A DNA stretch of 64,000 nt from Akkermansia muciniphila (GTDB lineage: Bacteria > Verrucomicrobiota > Verrucomicrobiia > Opitutales > UBA953): positions 102,778-166,777 of the forward strand of contig CALQLO010000002.1 in the NCBI GenBank assembly GCA_943331445.1. The letters are read 5' to 3'. The notes below the pieces were generated by a model. The model saw nothing but the letters and a program-made list of their open reading frames with translations. It did no database searches and was not told where the DNA came from. The position numbers and the translations under genes were made by a program. This document shows positions 45,206 through 53,332 of this stretch, piece after piece (the stretch's first letter is position 1; every line of letters begins with the position of its first letter).

Positions 45206-46029
45206 CGGACGTTAGGCAATGAGAAGTAGAGCGCGATGAGCGCCGGAATAAAGGCCCAGAGCGAGGCGCGGGCAAAGGCCGCACCAGAGAGCCGATGGCG
45301 GCGGCATTGCACCATGACGTAGAGTCCTGCGAGCCAAGCGATGAGTGATGCGGAGAGCTTGGGCAAAGCGGGGGCCGCGAGATCACGCTGCACCCAATCG
45401 GTCGCCCCGATCACCAAAGAAAGTCCGAGTAGCCAAACCGCGGCACCGAGTAATTGACTACCGATGCGGTCCAGGGGAACTAAGGCGGGAAGGAGTGCAT
45501 AGATGCCACCAAATTGGCGGCGCCCCAGCGCACGATGCTGCAAGAGATAAGCGGCGGAGTTTAAAGCCTGGGCCGCCAGGACACAGTAAGCGAGAATCGC
45601 GGCCCCCACGTGCATCGCAATCAGCGGCTTGCCGGTCGCATCGTGCGGCAACAACGGATCCCACAGAAAAGAGGCGGCGAAGAGGCAAAGCGCGGAAGCG
45701 ATGGCGATCGCCCAAGTCGGCAGGCGATGATTGAAGGTCAGGTCCAAAAAGCCCGCCAAGCCCGTGAGCCCCCAGCCAATCGAAAGTAAGACCTCGGCCG
45801 GTGAGTTGATGGGCAGGGTGTGCGCCCGGAGGCCGTGATAGGCCAGCATCACCGTGAGCGTTAGCCAACCGCCACGCAGGAGCCAAAGGCCGGCGTTCTT
45901 TAGCTGGAGGTCGTCATTTTTAGAGCCCCACCAGTCGAGAGCTGCGGCGGCCAAAAAAACCGCGGCACACCCCAGCCAACATCCCTTGGTCAAGGGATAG
46001 GCAGAGAGGGCGGCTGCCAGATGGGTCAT
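45202..46029 (-). CDS. hemX: Cytochrome c assembly (CcsA/HemX-like) membrane protein
   Basis: The 275-residue protein has about eight membrane helices and a CcsA-type core with a conserved His at the start of HVGAAILAYCVLAAQALNSA; WDPLLPHDATGKPLIAMHVG corresponds to the family's haem-handling loop region. In many bacteria hemX precedes hemA, where it affects HemA level or haem traffic. The start at 46029 (MTHLAAALSAYPLTKG) is more likely than the upstream ATG at 46071. It overlaps hemA by ATGA and opens the four-gene operon. Confidence 0.82.
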   Translation of the reverse strand: MTHLAAALSAYPLTKGCWLGCAAVFLAAAALDWWGSKNDDLQLKNAGLWLLRGGWLTLTVMLAYHGLRAHTLPINSPAEVLLSIGWGLTGLAGFLDLTFNHRLPTWAIAIASALCLFAASFLWDPLLPHDATGKPLIAMHVGAAILAYCVLAAQALNSAAYLLQHRALGRRQFGGIYALLPALVPLDRIGSQLLGAAVWLLGLSLVIGATDWVQRDLAAPALPKLSASLIAWLAGLYVMVQCRRHRLSGAAFARASLWAFIPALIALYFSLPNVR

Positions 46030-46123
46030 GCCTCGATTAGATGTAGGTGTGACATTTTGGCAAACCTCCAAAATCTCCTGTTTCCTTGCGGTATGAGAAA
46101 GGAGGGGTAGAGTGGGGTTTCTT

Positions 46124-46579
46124 ATGCCCCACGACCTCTACGATCTCACCCAGCACCCCCCTCGCAGCCCTCGTGTTCGTCTGGGCGGACTCGTTATCCT
46201 GCCCCGCATGATTGATAAGGCCCGCGCCACGAAAGCCGGTAAAAATGGCGAATATACGTACGCCTGCTCCCTCGATCGTAATGTTTTGGACTTCCTCGGC
46301 GTCGATGCAGATGCACTTAAGGCACAGATTGACAAGGGCTTAGGAGACGGAGAGATCCTAACCTGGATGCTGGCCAATGCCAAGCATGCCCGCCTGCCTC
46401 AGGAAGTTGCCGCTTTTAGCGCGTTTCATGAACAGCGTGCCCCGAGCGCCCCAGGCGGCCGGGCTAAGCTTTCCGAATACCAGTCTTCGACCCCCGCTGG
46501 GGCCAAGCGCGACGATATCGCCACCTGGTTTGACGTGCTAGATTTGGACGACCACCAGAGCTTCGGCGGTAAGGTCTAA
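46124..46579 (+). CDS. DUF5069 family protein
   Basis: This 151-residue soluble protein matches the DUF5069 pattern: HDLYDLTQHPPRSPRVRLGG at the N-terminus, LPRMIDKARATKAGKNGEY, FLGVDADALKAQI and GDGEILTWMLANAK. The family is frequent in Verrucomicrobia and Planctomycetes and has no known function. The ATG at 46124 gives a start close to the conserved region; 46112 adds four residues. It begins a plus operon and is divergent from hemX with a short shared leader. Confidence 0.85.
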   Translation: MPHDLYDLTQHPPRSPRVRLGGLVILPRMIDKARATKAGKNGEYTYACSLDRNVLDFLGVDADALKAQIDKGLGDGEILTWMLANAKHARLPQEVAAFSAFHEQRAPSAPGGRAKLSEYQSSTPAGAKRDDIATWFDVLDLDDHQSFGGKV

Positions 46580-46581
46580 CC

Positions 46582-47046
46582 ATGCCGCCGGCCAGCAAGC
46601 CGAGGAGGGTTCTGCTAGTCTGTATGGGTAATATTTGCCGCTCGCCGACGGCGGAGGCGGTCCTCCGCGCGAAGGCGACGCAAGCCGCTTTGGGGGTCCA
46701 ATTCGATTCGGCGGGCACAGAAAATTATCATGTCGGGGCGCCGCCTGATCGGCGTTCGATCGAACACGCGCGCCGTCGGGGATACGAGTTGGGGCAGCTC
46801 CGGGCTCGCCAAATCTGCACCGCCGATTTTACGACCTTCGACCTCATCCTCGCCGCCGATGAAATCAATCTCGCGGCCCTCCAGATTCTTTGCCCTCCAA
46901 GCCGGCGGGACCGGTTGCAACTCTTACTCGGCGATCAGGCGGTGCCAGATCCGTATTATGGCGAGAGTGACGATTTTGAGAAAGTGTTAGATATGGTCGA
47001 AAAACGGGCAGATTATCTCATTTCACAATGGGTGCGTGGCAACTGA
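46582..47046 (+). CDS. Low-molecular-weight protein-tyrosine phosphatase
   Basis: The 154-residue protein has the phosphatase loop CMGNICRSP with nucleophile Cys14 and Arg20, and the general acid Asp in VPDPYYGESDDFEKVLDMVE. Such phosphatases remove phosphate from tyrosine kinases of exopolysaccharide systems or, in other cases, from protein arginines. No BY-kinase gene is nearby, so the target is open. It starts 2 bases after the DUF5069 gene. Confidence 0.92.
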   Translation: MPPASKPRRVLLVCMGNICRSPTAEAVLRAKATQAALGVQFDSAGTENYHVGAPPDRRSIEHARRRGYELGQLRARQICTADFTTFDLILAADEINLAALQILCPPSRRDRLQLLLGDQAVPDPYYGESDDFEKVLDMVEKRADYLISQWVRGN

Positions 47047-47089
47047 ATGGTTGCCGACCTAGGGTGAACGGCGTTTCCTTCCGCCATCG

Positions 47090-47443
47090 ATGTATCAAGT
47101 TAATTTCAGTGACCAGGCGATGCGCGAGCTAGCTAAGCTGCCCACCTTGGAGCAGATGGAAGTCGTGGAGGCGTTCTCGTCGCTGACGGCCGAGGAACTG
47201 ATCAATGGCACCTCTGAGCTCGGAACCGTGCGACGGGGCGGACACATTTACCACCGGCTCCGCGTCGGGGAGTTCCGCATCTATTTCGAGTCTACCGAAA
47301 ACTCACTCCTCGCCAACTACGTGCTACACCGTCACACCTATGCGGACTTCGCATTTAGGTCGCACCTTCCCTTCCCTGAAGATGAGGCGCGCATCGAACA
47401 AGAAGGCGGTTTTTGGAAATACCTCGACGAACCTAAGTCCTAA
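47090..47443 (+). CDS. RelE/ParE-fold protein without adjacent antitoxin
   Basis: The 117-residue protein has the RelE-superfamily pattern: FSDQAMRELAKLP at the N-terminus, a charged segment RRGGHIYHRLRVGEFRIYFE equal to the RxRxGxYRI strands, and HRHTYADF near the usual HRxxxY end. A 25-residue acidic/aromatic tail extends beyond the toxin fold. No antitoxin-like gene is up- or downstream: the neighbours are a phosphatase and pssA, at 43 and 2 bases. It may be a domesticated relative with a housekeeping role; toxicity is not shown. Confidence 0.72.
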   Translation: MYQVNFSDQAMRELAKLPTLEQMEVVEAFSSLTAEELINGTSELGTVRRGGHIYHRLRVGEFRIYFESTENSLLANYVLHRHTYADFAFRSHLPFPEDEARIEQEGGFWKYLDEPKS

Positions 47444-47445
47444 AC

Positions 47446-48330
47446 GTGCCTAATCCCTCAGAAAAACGCGCTTATTCCTCCCCCGAGGAAGCCGCCCGCA
47501 TCTACCTTTTGCCCAACCTGTTCACGGCGGGGAACATGCTTTGTGGATTCCTCGCCATCAAGAATTGCATCGAGGCCAAGTTCAGCTCCGCCACCCCCGA
47601 AGCGAGCGCGGAACATTATATTTTGGCCGTCTGGCTCATCCTTTTCGCCTGCGTTTGTGATTTGTTTGACGGTCGCGTCGCCCGGGCAACGCATCGCGAA
47701 TCCCTCTTCGGGGCGGAATTCGATTCCATCGCGGATACCGTGTCTTTCGGCGTAGCCCCAGCCTTGATGGCCTGTTTTTTGGTCATTACGCCTAAAGCAT
47801 CCAGTGACGTCCAGCTGGTGACTTGGCTGCTGGCCTTCATCTACCTCCTCTGCGCTGGCGTCCGGCTGGCCAGATTCAATGTTCTGACCAACCCGCTGGT
47901 GCCAGGTAATGAAAAGCGGGTGGCGGGTGGGGATTTTGTTGGGCTGCCTTCGCCAGCCGCGGCGGGCATGATTGCCTCGCTGGTGCTGGTCTTGTCCAGC
48001 CTGCTGAAGAAGACGCCAGATATCGAGAAAGCCGTCCAGCCTTGGTCCTGGAGCCTTCTCCCGCTCATGTTGATCATCTCCTACCTGATGATTAGCAATG
48101 TCCGCTTCCCGAGCTTCAAGAAGCTGGATTGGACGGCTCGGGCCCGCGCCCGCGGCTTCATCCTGATTATCATCACTGGCTTCATGATCTTTAACTTCCC
48201 GGAGTATTCTTTCCCTGGCCTATTTCTAGGGTACATTGGGTGGGGTATTTTCCGGCATATTTTCTTACTTAAAAAGAGTGAGATGGACCCCGCACCGGAT
48301 GACGACGATGAGCCGGTGTCCAAGGTGTGA
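47446..48330 (+). CDS. pssA: CDP-diacylglycerol-serine O-phosphatidyltransferase
   Basis: PssA makes phosphatidylserine, the precursor of phosphatidylethanolamine. The CDP-alcohol phosphotransferase motif is complete: DLFDGRVARATHRES followed by GAEFDSIADTVSFG (pattern DGxxAR-x8-GxxxDxxxD). About eight membrane helices follow, with the family's N-terminal LLPNLFTAGNMLCGFLAI. 294 residues; it starts with GTG 2 bases after the RelE-like gene stop. The C-terminus is acidic (DPAPDDDDEPVS). Confidence 0.92.
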   Translation: MPNPSEKRAYSSPEEAARIYLLPNLFTAGNMLCGFLAIKNCIEAKFSSATPEASAEHYILAVWLILFACVCDLFDGRVARATHRESLFGAEFDSIADTVSFGVAPALMACFLVITPKASSDVQLVTWLLAFIYLLCAGVRLARFNVLTNPLVPGNEKRVAGGDFVGLPSPAAAGMIASLVLVLSSLLKKTPDIEKAVQPWSWSLLPLMLIISYLMISNVRFPSFKKLDWTARARARGFILIIITGFMIFNFPEYSFPGLFLGYIGWGIFRHIFLLKKSEMDPAPDDDDEPVSKV

Positions 48331-48580
48331 ATACTCCGTGAGCAAAGCGTGTTCCTGGGTTGATGTGAACAAATACAGAGTTGTTCACGGGCTCGGCACA
48401 GTGAAGAACTCCATGCATGTGGCCACCCTGCCAAGGTCTTGCGAATCTATGTACGGGATTCCGAAGCCTGCTAGTACTACTGGTATTTATATATGAAGGG
48501 TAATTAAGAACACAGTCGGGAGGAATGTGGGCATTGCGTAGTTGCCTAGCACCCTGACCTCCCTCAATTCTTGGGACATC
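48331..48580. other. 250-base non-coding gap before dnaN
   Basis: This is one of the two largest gaps in the window. It contains a perfect 8-base inverted repeat with an 8-base centre at 48365-48388 (GTGAACAA-ATACAGAG-TTGTTCAC) and an AT-rich stretch TATTTATATATG near 48482, a possible -10 region for dnaN. No DnaA boxes, T-run terminator or known RNA family are visible. Base composition is clearly lower in GC than the flanking genes. Confidence 0.5.
48365..48388. repeat. Perfect inverted repeat upstream of dnaN
   Basis: GTGAACAA at 48365-48372 and its exact reverse complement TTGTTCAC at 48381-48388 flank ATACAGAG. The arms and spacing fit a dimeric repressor operator or a short RNA hairpin after pssA; no T-run follows. 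Confidence 0.6.
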
Positions 48581-49708
48581 ATGAAGTTCAAGGTTAACCG
48601 GAATCATTTCTTCAACGGACTTTCCAGCGTCACCAACGTTGTGGGCAACCGGGCGACGATGCCCATCTTGCAAAACGTTCTGATTGAAGCGGAAGGCGAT
48701 ACCATCACGTTGACGACCACAAACTTAGATCTCGGCATTTGTTGTCGCATCAAAGCATCCGTCAGCTCACCAGGTCGAATCACCCTCCCGGTCAAAAAAC
48801 TGGTTCCCATCATCCGCGCCCTGTCGAGTAGCGATACGATTGTGGAACTCACCGGCAAAGACCGCGTGAAAATCACCTCCGGAAGCTCCGTGTTCCAGAT
48901 TGCCGGCCTCCCGGCGGATCAATTTCCACCCATTTCTAATTTCGCTGGTCAACCGACCATTTCCATCAATCAGGACGACCTCGGTGACATGCTGCGTAAA
49001 GTCAGCTACGCACAATCCTCCGACGAAAATCGCTACATCCTCAACGGGGTATTCTTCGAGTTCGCCGAAGGTAAATTAACGGTCGTCGCCACGGATGGTC
49101 GCCGCCTCGCAAAATGCGAACGAAAACTCGAAGGCTCCGACAAGGCACTCGCCCTCATTCTCCCCGCCCGCACCATCATCGAACTCATGCGTCTGCTCAA
49201 GGCCGGCGGTGTTGCTCACGTGTCTCATAACGAACGCCAGGTCGGCTTCACCATCGATATCCCGAAGAACGAGGAAGGCCTCGTAGACCGCATCCAACTG
49301 GTCTCCAAGGTCGTCGAAGGCAACTACCCGAACTACCGCCAGGTGATCCCCAAGGACGCCGGCTCCAGGGTCCGCCTCGAGCGCGAAAAGATTCTCGAAA
49401 GCGTCAATCGTGCCGCCCTGATGACCGATGATCGCAATAATACGATTCGCATGAGTGTTTCCAAGAAGACGCAGAACTTGGAAATTTCCGCGAAGTCCGA
49501 TAGCGGCGAAGCGCATGAACCCATCGCCATCAAATATGACGGTCCGGACGTGAACATCGCTTTTAATCCTCAATACATCATCGACCCGCTGAAGGCCTTG
49601 ACCGAGGACGAAATTGATTTCGAATTCAAGGACGACATGTCCCCTGGCGTCATTCGCGGGCTAAAAGATGATTTCCTCTGCGTCGTCATGCCGCAGCGGA
49701 TTTCTTAA
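48581..49708 (+). CDS. dnaN: DNA polymerase III sliding clamp, beta subunit
   Basis: The 375-residue clamp begins at 48581 (MKFKVNRNHFFNGLSSVTNV). The three-domain clamp pattern is visible: MPILQNVLIEAEGDTITLTT, RITLPVKKLVPIIRAL, YILNGVFFEFAEGKLTVVATDGRRLAKCE (very conserved), FTIDIPK, EGNYPNYRQVIPKD and the C-terminal DDFLCVVMPQRIS ending close to the typical MPMRL. dnaA is not upstream, so the common dnaA-dnaN operon is split here; pssA lies upstream and plsC converges downstream. Confidence 0.96.
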   Translation: MKFKVNRNHFFNGLSSVTNVVGNRATMPILQNVLIEAEGDTITLTTTNLDLGICCRIKASVSSPGRITLPVKKLVPIIRALSSSDTIVELTGKDRVKITSGSSVFQIAGLPADQFPPISNFAGQPTISINQDDLGDMLRKVSYAQSSDENRYILNGVFFEFAEGKLTVVATDGRRLAKCERKLEGSDKALALILPARTIIELMRLLKAGGVAHVSHNERQVGFTIDIPKNEEGLVDRIQLVSKVVEGNYPNYRQVIPKDAGSRVRLEREKILESVNRAALMTDDRNNTIRMSVSKKTQNLEISAKSDSGEAHEPIAIKYDGPDVNIAFNPQYIIDPLKALTEDEIDFEFKDDMSPGVIRGLKDDFLCVVMPQRIS

Positions 49709-49714
49709 ATCAGG

Positions 49715-50359
49715 TCAGTGACCTGGATCGGTATATTCTGGGAGCGCCTTGATGCGCTCCAGGATACGCCGTGATGCTTCGATTGAACGATTGGGGTGAC
49801 CGTCACCCGGGTCATATTCAGCGGCGAACATCGGCGGACCAAAGCGAAGATGGACGCGGGCAGAACCAACCGGGAGGAGACTGCCTCGGGGCAAAACATC
49901 CCGCGTGCCGCGAATGCGAATCGGGATGACGGGCACCCCCGACCGACAGGCCAGCAAGCCCGCACCGGCCTTAGGAGCCATGATTTCGCCGTCGTGGCTG
50001 CGCGTCCCTTCCGGGAAAATCAATAAGCCTTCGCCGGAAGCGAGTGCGGCGAGCGCGGCGCGAATGGCGCCGATATCGGCTTCGCCGCGATCAACCGGAA
50101 TCGAATGGCAGGCGCGAATCACAAAGCCGAACAAGGGATTATCAAAGAGTGAGCGTCGCGCGATGAAGGAAATTTCACGGGGGAGACTCGAGCCGACCAA
50201 GGGTGGATCCAACATGCTTTGATGGTTCGACGCGAAGAGACACGCGCCCATGGGGAGGTTCTCCCAGCCTTCGACTTCCACCGCGGAGAAAACTTCCAAG
50301 AAGGACCGCGTGCCATGATAGACGCCCTTATAGATGAGATTCTTGGAATTGAGAATCAT
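49715..50359 (-). CDS. plsC: 1-acyl-sn-glycerol-3-phosphate acyltransferase
   Basis: PlsC adds the second acyl chain to make phosphatidic acid. The acyltransferase box NHQSMLDP gives the HX4D dyad His46-Asp51; the second and third boxes are RSLFDNPLFG and IFPEGTRSHDG, then VPVIPIRIRGT. At 214 residues it is a normal short PlsC. It overlaps the aroA-cmk stop by ATGA; a cmk-plsC order is also known from other bacteria. Confidence 0.92.
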   Translation of the reverse strand: MILNSKNLIYKGVYHGTRSFLEVFSAVEVEGWENLPMGACLFASNHQSMLDPPLVGSSLPREISFIARRSLFDNPLFGFVIRACHSIPVDRGEADIGAIRAALAALASGEGLLIFPEGTRSHDGEIMAPKAGAGLLACRSGVPVIPIRIRGTRDVLPRGSLLPVGSARVHLRFGPPMFAAEYDPGDGHPNRSIEASRRILERIKALPEYTDPGH

Positions 50360-52392
50360 CGGGTTTGCGATGCGACCACGATGAGCTGCCGAATCTCGTC
50401 CACCACCGCATCCAACGAGAGCTGCGTATTATCAATACGATGCGCGCCACGCGGGCAGACTAGAGGGGCGGTTTTACGCGTCGAGTCGAGCAGGTCACGC
50501 GCGGCCACGGCATCGGCTTGGCCTTCGGCGGCACGCCGTTGCGCGCGGGCATCCGCATCGGCTTCGAGGAAAATCCGGATCTCCGCATCAGGCAGGACGA
50601 CCGACCCGATATCCCGGCCTTCCATGACAATTCCCGCGAAGCCGGCATCTTGGGCGAGCTTCACTTGGGCGCGCTGGTATTCGAGGAGGAAGGTCCGCAC
50701 GACGGGTAGGGCGGCGATTTTTGATACGGCTGCGTTCACTTCGGGGGTGCGCAGAGATTCATCCCGGGGGACCACTCCACCCAGGGTCAAGGCAGAGCTC
50801 CGCGCCCCCCCTCGTTCAATTATCTGGGACCCGATGCGGAGTTTCTTCAGGGTGGACGGAATCACCTCGGAGTTCTCAGGGGACGCACCGGCATCAAGCA
50901 ATGCCCGCGTCAGGCTACGATAGTGGGCCCCGGTATCGACATGAAGGAGACCCAACGTCTGGGCGAGTCGGCGGCTGGTGCTCGATTTACCGGAAGCGGC
51001 CCCACCATCAACAGAGACACGAACGAAGTTCAGCCGCAGCGCTTCCAGCGCCTGGAAGAAGAAGGGAAACGTCTTACTCGTGCAAGCTGGGTCTTCAATG
51101 GTGATCCAAGGGCGACCATCACCGAAGAGGTCAAAACTACCGAGCACCGCGAAGCTCATCGCCATACGGTGATCTTCATACGTGTGGATCGATATGGGTC
51201 CGGCGGCGGCGGTCTTTCTTAAGGCGGACTTATCTGGGAAGATGGTCAGCTCCGAAAGTGATTCATCGGCACGAAGCTCCGCCGCGGTCGGTTTGACGCG
51301 GAGGCCGAGGCGCTCCAGTTCGGTGGCCATGGCGAGCACGCGGTCCGTTTCCTGTTTGCGCGTATGGGCAATGCCGTGAATTCGCACGGGTGCGGTGCCG
51401 ATGGCGGCTACGGTGGCGAGCGTCAGGAAAGTGTCCGAGAAGGCGTTGAAATCAAAATCACCGCCGAGGATACTTTTCCAAGATCGGGCGATGAGCGTAC
51501 CCCCTTCAGGTCGAAGCACCGCCCCGCAGGCCGCCGCCACTTTAGCGAAAGCCGTATCTCCTTGCAGGCCGCCGTGGGCATAGCCGTCGATCCGAACACA
51601 AGCTCCGTATCCCGTCACCGCGGGCACGGCGATGAAGTAGCTAGCCGCGGTGGCGTCTGGTTCGACTGCGTAAGTCGGCTGGGGCGCGGCGTAAGCACCG
51701 GGTGCCGGGCAAGTCCAACTGCCATCCGGGAGCTTGGTGAGGGCGCGCCCAAATTGTTCGCACATGCGCGCAGTCATCTCGACGAACGGTTCAGATACCG
51801 TGGAACCTTTCATGGCGACGGAGGCTCCCGGGGAAAGCGGGAGAACCATTAATAAGGCCGAGAGTAACTGAGAGGAGGCGGAGGCATCTACGGATAAGGC
51901 TCCGAGTTTTCCTGTCGTGTGTAGCGTGAAGGGAAAGTGCGTGGCGGCGGTGCCGTCGGCCCGAACGGCCCGACAGCCGGCTTCGGTGAGAGCGTCCAGC
52001 AGCCCGCTCATCGGGCGCGCCCGCATTGCCTCATCACCATCCAACTCAAAGCACCCATCTTTGGCTAGGGCAAGAAATGCGGTGAGGAAGCGAGCCGCCG
52101 TGCCGGCATTACCGACGAAAAGACGCGCGTGCGTGTTGGGGATTTTTCCGCCGAGGCCCGTGACCCGAATCTGATGCGCGGCCTCATCGGCAGTGACCTC
52201 GAATCCTAGGGACAGCAGGGCGGCGATGAGGATACGCGTATCTCGGCTGAAGAGCGCACCCGTCAGCACCGTGGTGCCGTCCGCGAGGGCCGCGAGGATC
52301 AAGGCGCGGTTGGTGATGCTCTTTGAGCCGGGAACTTGGGCGACACCTCTGGCGGGCGTCTGGAATGGGCGAATGACCAGCGACGGGCTCAT
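50356..52392 (-). CDS. aroA-cmk: Fused EPSP synthase / cytidylate kinase (AroA-Cmk)
   Basis: One open frame of 678 residues holds two enzymes. Residues 1 to about 440 are 3-phosphoshikimate 1-carboxyvinyltransferase of the shikimate pathway: GSKSITNRALILAALADG, FVGNAGTAARFLTAFLA, SASSQLLSALLM and TYEDHRMAMSFAVLG. From about residue 457, cytidylate kinase follows: P-loop SVDGGAASGKSSTSRRLAQ, LHVDTGAHYRSLTRAL, VVPRDESLRTPEVNAAVSKI and GFAGIVMEGRDIGSVVLPDA. Both domains look intact. Separate aroA and cmk genes are often adjacent, so the fusion joins neighbours. It overlaps tyrA and plsC by ATGA on each side. Confidence 0.94.
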   Translation of the reverse strand: MSPSLVIRPFQTPARGVAQVPGSKSITNRALILAALADGTTVLTGALFSRDTRILIAALLSLGFEVTADEAAHQIRVTGLGGKIPNTHARLFVGNAGTAARFLTAFLALAKDGCFELDGDEAMRARPMSGLLDALTEAGCRAVRADGTAATHFPFTLHTTGKLGALSVDASASSQLLSALLMVLPLSPGASVAMKGSTVSEPFVEMTARMCEQFGRALTKLPDGSWTCPAPGAYAAPQPTYAVEPDATAASYFIAVPAVTGYGACVRIDGYAHGGLQGDTAFAKVAAACGAVLRPEGGTLIARSWKSILGGDFDFNAFSDTFLTLATVAAIGTAPVRIHGIAHTRKQETDRVLAMATELERLGLRVKPTAAELRADESLSELTIFPDKSALRKTAAAGPISIHTYEDHRMAMSFAVLGSFDLFGDGRPWITIEDPACTSKTFPFFFQALEALRLNFVRVSVDGGAASGKSSTSRRLAQTLGLLHVDTGAHYRSLTRALLDAGASPENSEVIPSTLKKLRIGSQIIERGGARSSALTLGGVVPRDESLRTPEVNAAVSKIAALPVVRTFLLEYQRAQVKLAQDAGFAGIVMEGRDIGSVVLPDAEIRIFLEADADARAQRRAAEGQADAVAARDLLDSTRKTAPLVCPRGAHRIDNTQLSLDAVVDEIRQLIVVASQTR

Positions 52393-53243
52393 GCGCTTTG
52401 GTCTAAAGACTGGCGGGCGATGCGGGCTTCGGCGAGAAGGCGGCGAAGGGTAGGCGCATCTTGAGCTTCGATTGCTTTGCGCAGTTCAGCGGCCCGGCGT
52501 TCGACGGCGGCCAGTCCGGCGACGGAGTGGCGCGCATTCGCGAGCAAGATACCGACCCAGAGGTTTTCTTCACCCGCGGCGATGCGCGTCGCGTCGCGGA
52601 GGCCTTGCCCCGCGGCTTCCAGCCGGAAGCCAGGTTGATCCATCACGGCGAGCATGAGTGCCGAAGCGGCGGCATGCGGGACGTGACTGATGGCCGCCAC
52701 AATCTCATCGTGGGTGATCGCGTCCGTTTCGGTGAGAGTCGACCCGAGTGCTTTCCAGAAGAGCCGCACCGCCGCGAGTGCCCGGGGGTCATCTTGGCCG
52801 GTCGGCGTGATGAAGCATACCCGGTTCTCAAAGAGGTTGGCCGCTGCATGGCTCGCCCCCGCTTTTTCCCCGCCCGCCATGGGATGAGAACCGATGAAAG
52901 GATTAGCTGCTGGTAGCCGGCGAGCGGCGAGGAGAATGGCCGCCTTCACACTGCCGGCATCCGTGACCACCGCTCCAGGGCTCAGGCCTGGGCTGATGGC
53001 GAGGAAGGTTTGCTCGGCCGTATCAACCGGGGTGGTGATGATGACCAGGTCGGCACCTTTTACGCAATCGGCGGCGTTCTCAAAAACCTCCGCCACCCCG
53101 AAGGTGCGGAGGGTCGCCCGTGACGACTCCGAGCGTGACCAGCAGCTCAGCGATCCGGCTAGCCCGCGGCGGGCCGCCGCTAGGAGGATTGAGCCGCCGA
53201 TGAGGCCGGCGCCGACGACGGCGATGCGCTTGAATTGAGCCAT
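52389..53243 (-). CDS. tyrA: Prephenate dehydrogenase
   Basis: TyrA oxidatively decarboxylates prephenate to 4-hydroxyphenylpyruvate in tyrosine synthesis. The NAD-binding loop is IAVVGAGLIGGSILLAAARRG, followed by LVIITTPVDTAEQTF, VVTDAGSVKAAI, FIGSHPMAGGEKAGASHA and the catalytic-His region ISHVPHAAASALM. The start at 53243 (MAQFKRIAVVG) lies right before the Rossmann strand; the frame stays open to 53411 but without family sequence. About 284 residues, without a fused chorismate mutase. First gene of tyrA-aroA/cmk-plsC. Confidence 0.93.
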   Translation of the reverse strand: MAQFKRIAVVGAGLIGGSILLAAARRGLAGSLSCWSRSESSRATLRTFGVAEVFENAADCVKGADLVIITTPVDTAEQTFLAISPGLSPGAVVTDAGSVKAAILLAARRLPAANPFIGSHPMAGGEKAGASHAAANLFENRVCFITPTGQDDPRALAAVRLFWKALGSTLTETDAITHDEIVAAISHVPHAAASALMLAVMDQPGFRLEAAGQGLRDATRIAAGEENLWVGILLANARHSVAGLAAVERRAAELRKAIEAQDAPTLRRLLAEARIARQSLDQSA

Positions 53244-53332
53244 TTCCAATATTGAAGGTATGACTTTGATGAACCAGAGTGACGAACTATTAAAGCAAAC
53301 AAACCGCTGACGTTGAACTTGGCGGTCCTGCC

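Noticed and set aside
47090..47443. Toxin-antitoxin module
   Set aside because: Only a RelE-fold gene is present; neighbours are a phosphatase and pssA and no antitoxin-like frame fits in the 43-base gap.
48331..48580. Replication origin upstream of dnaN
   Set aside because: No DnaA boxes of the TTATCCACA type or AT-rich 13-mers were seen, and dnaA is absent. The gap is better explained as a promoter region with an operator-like repeat.
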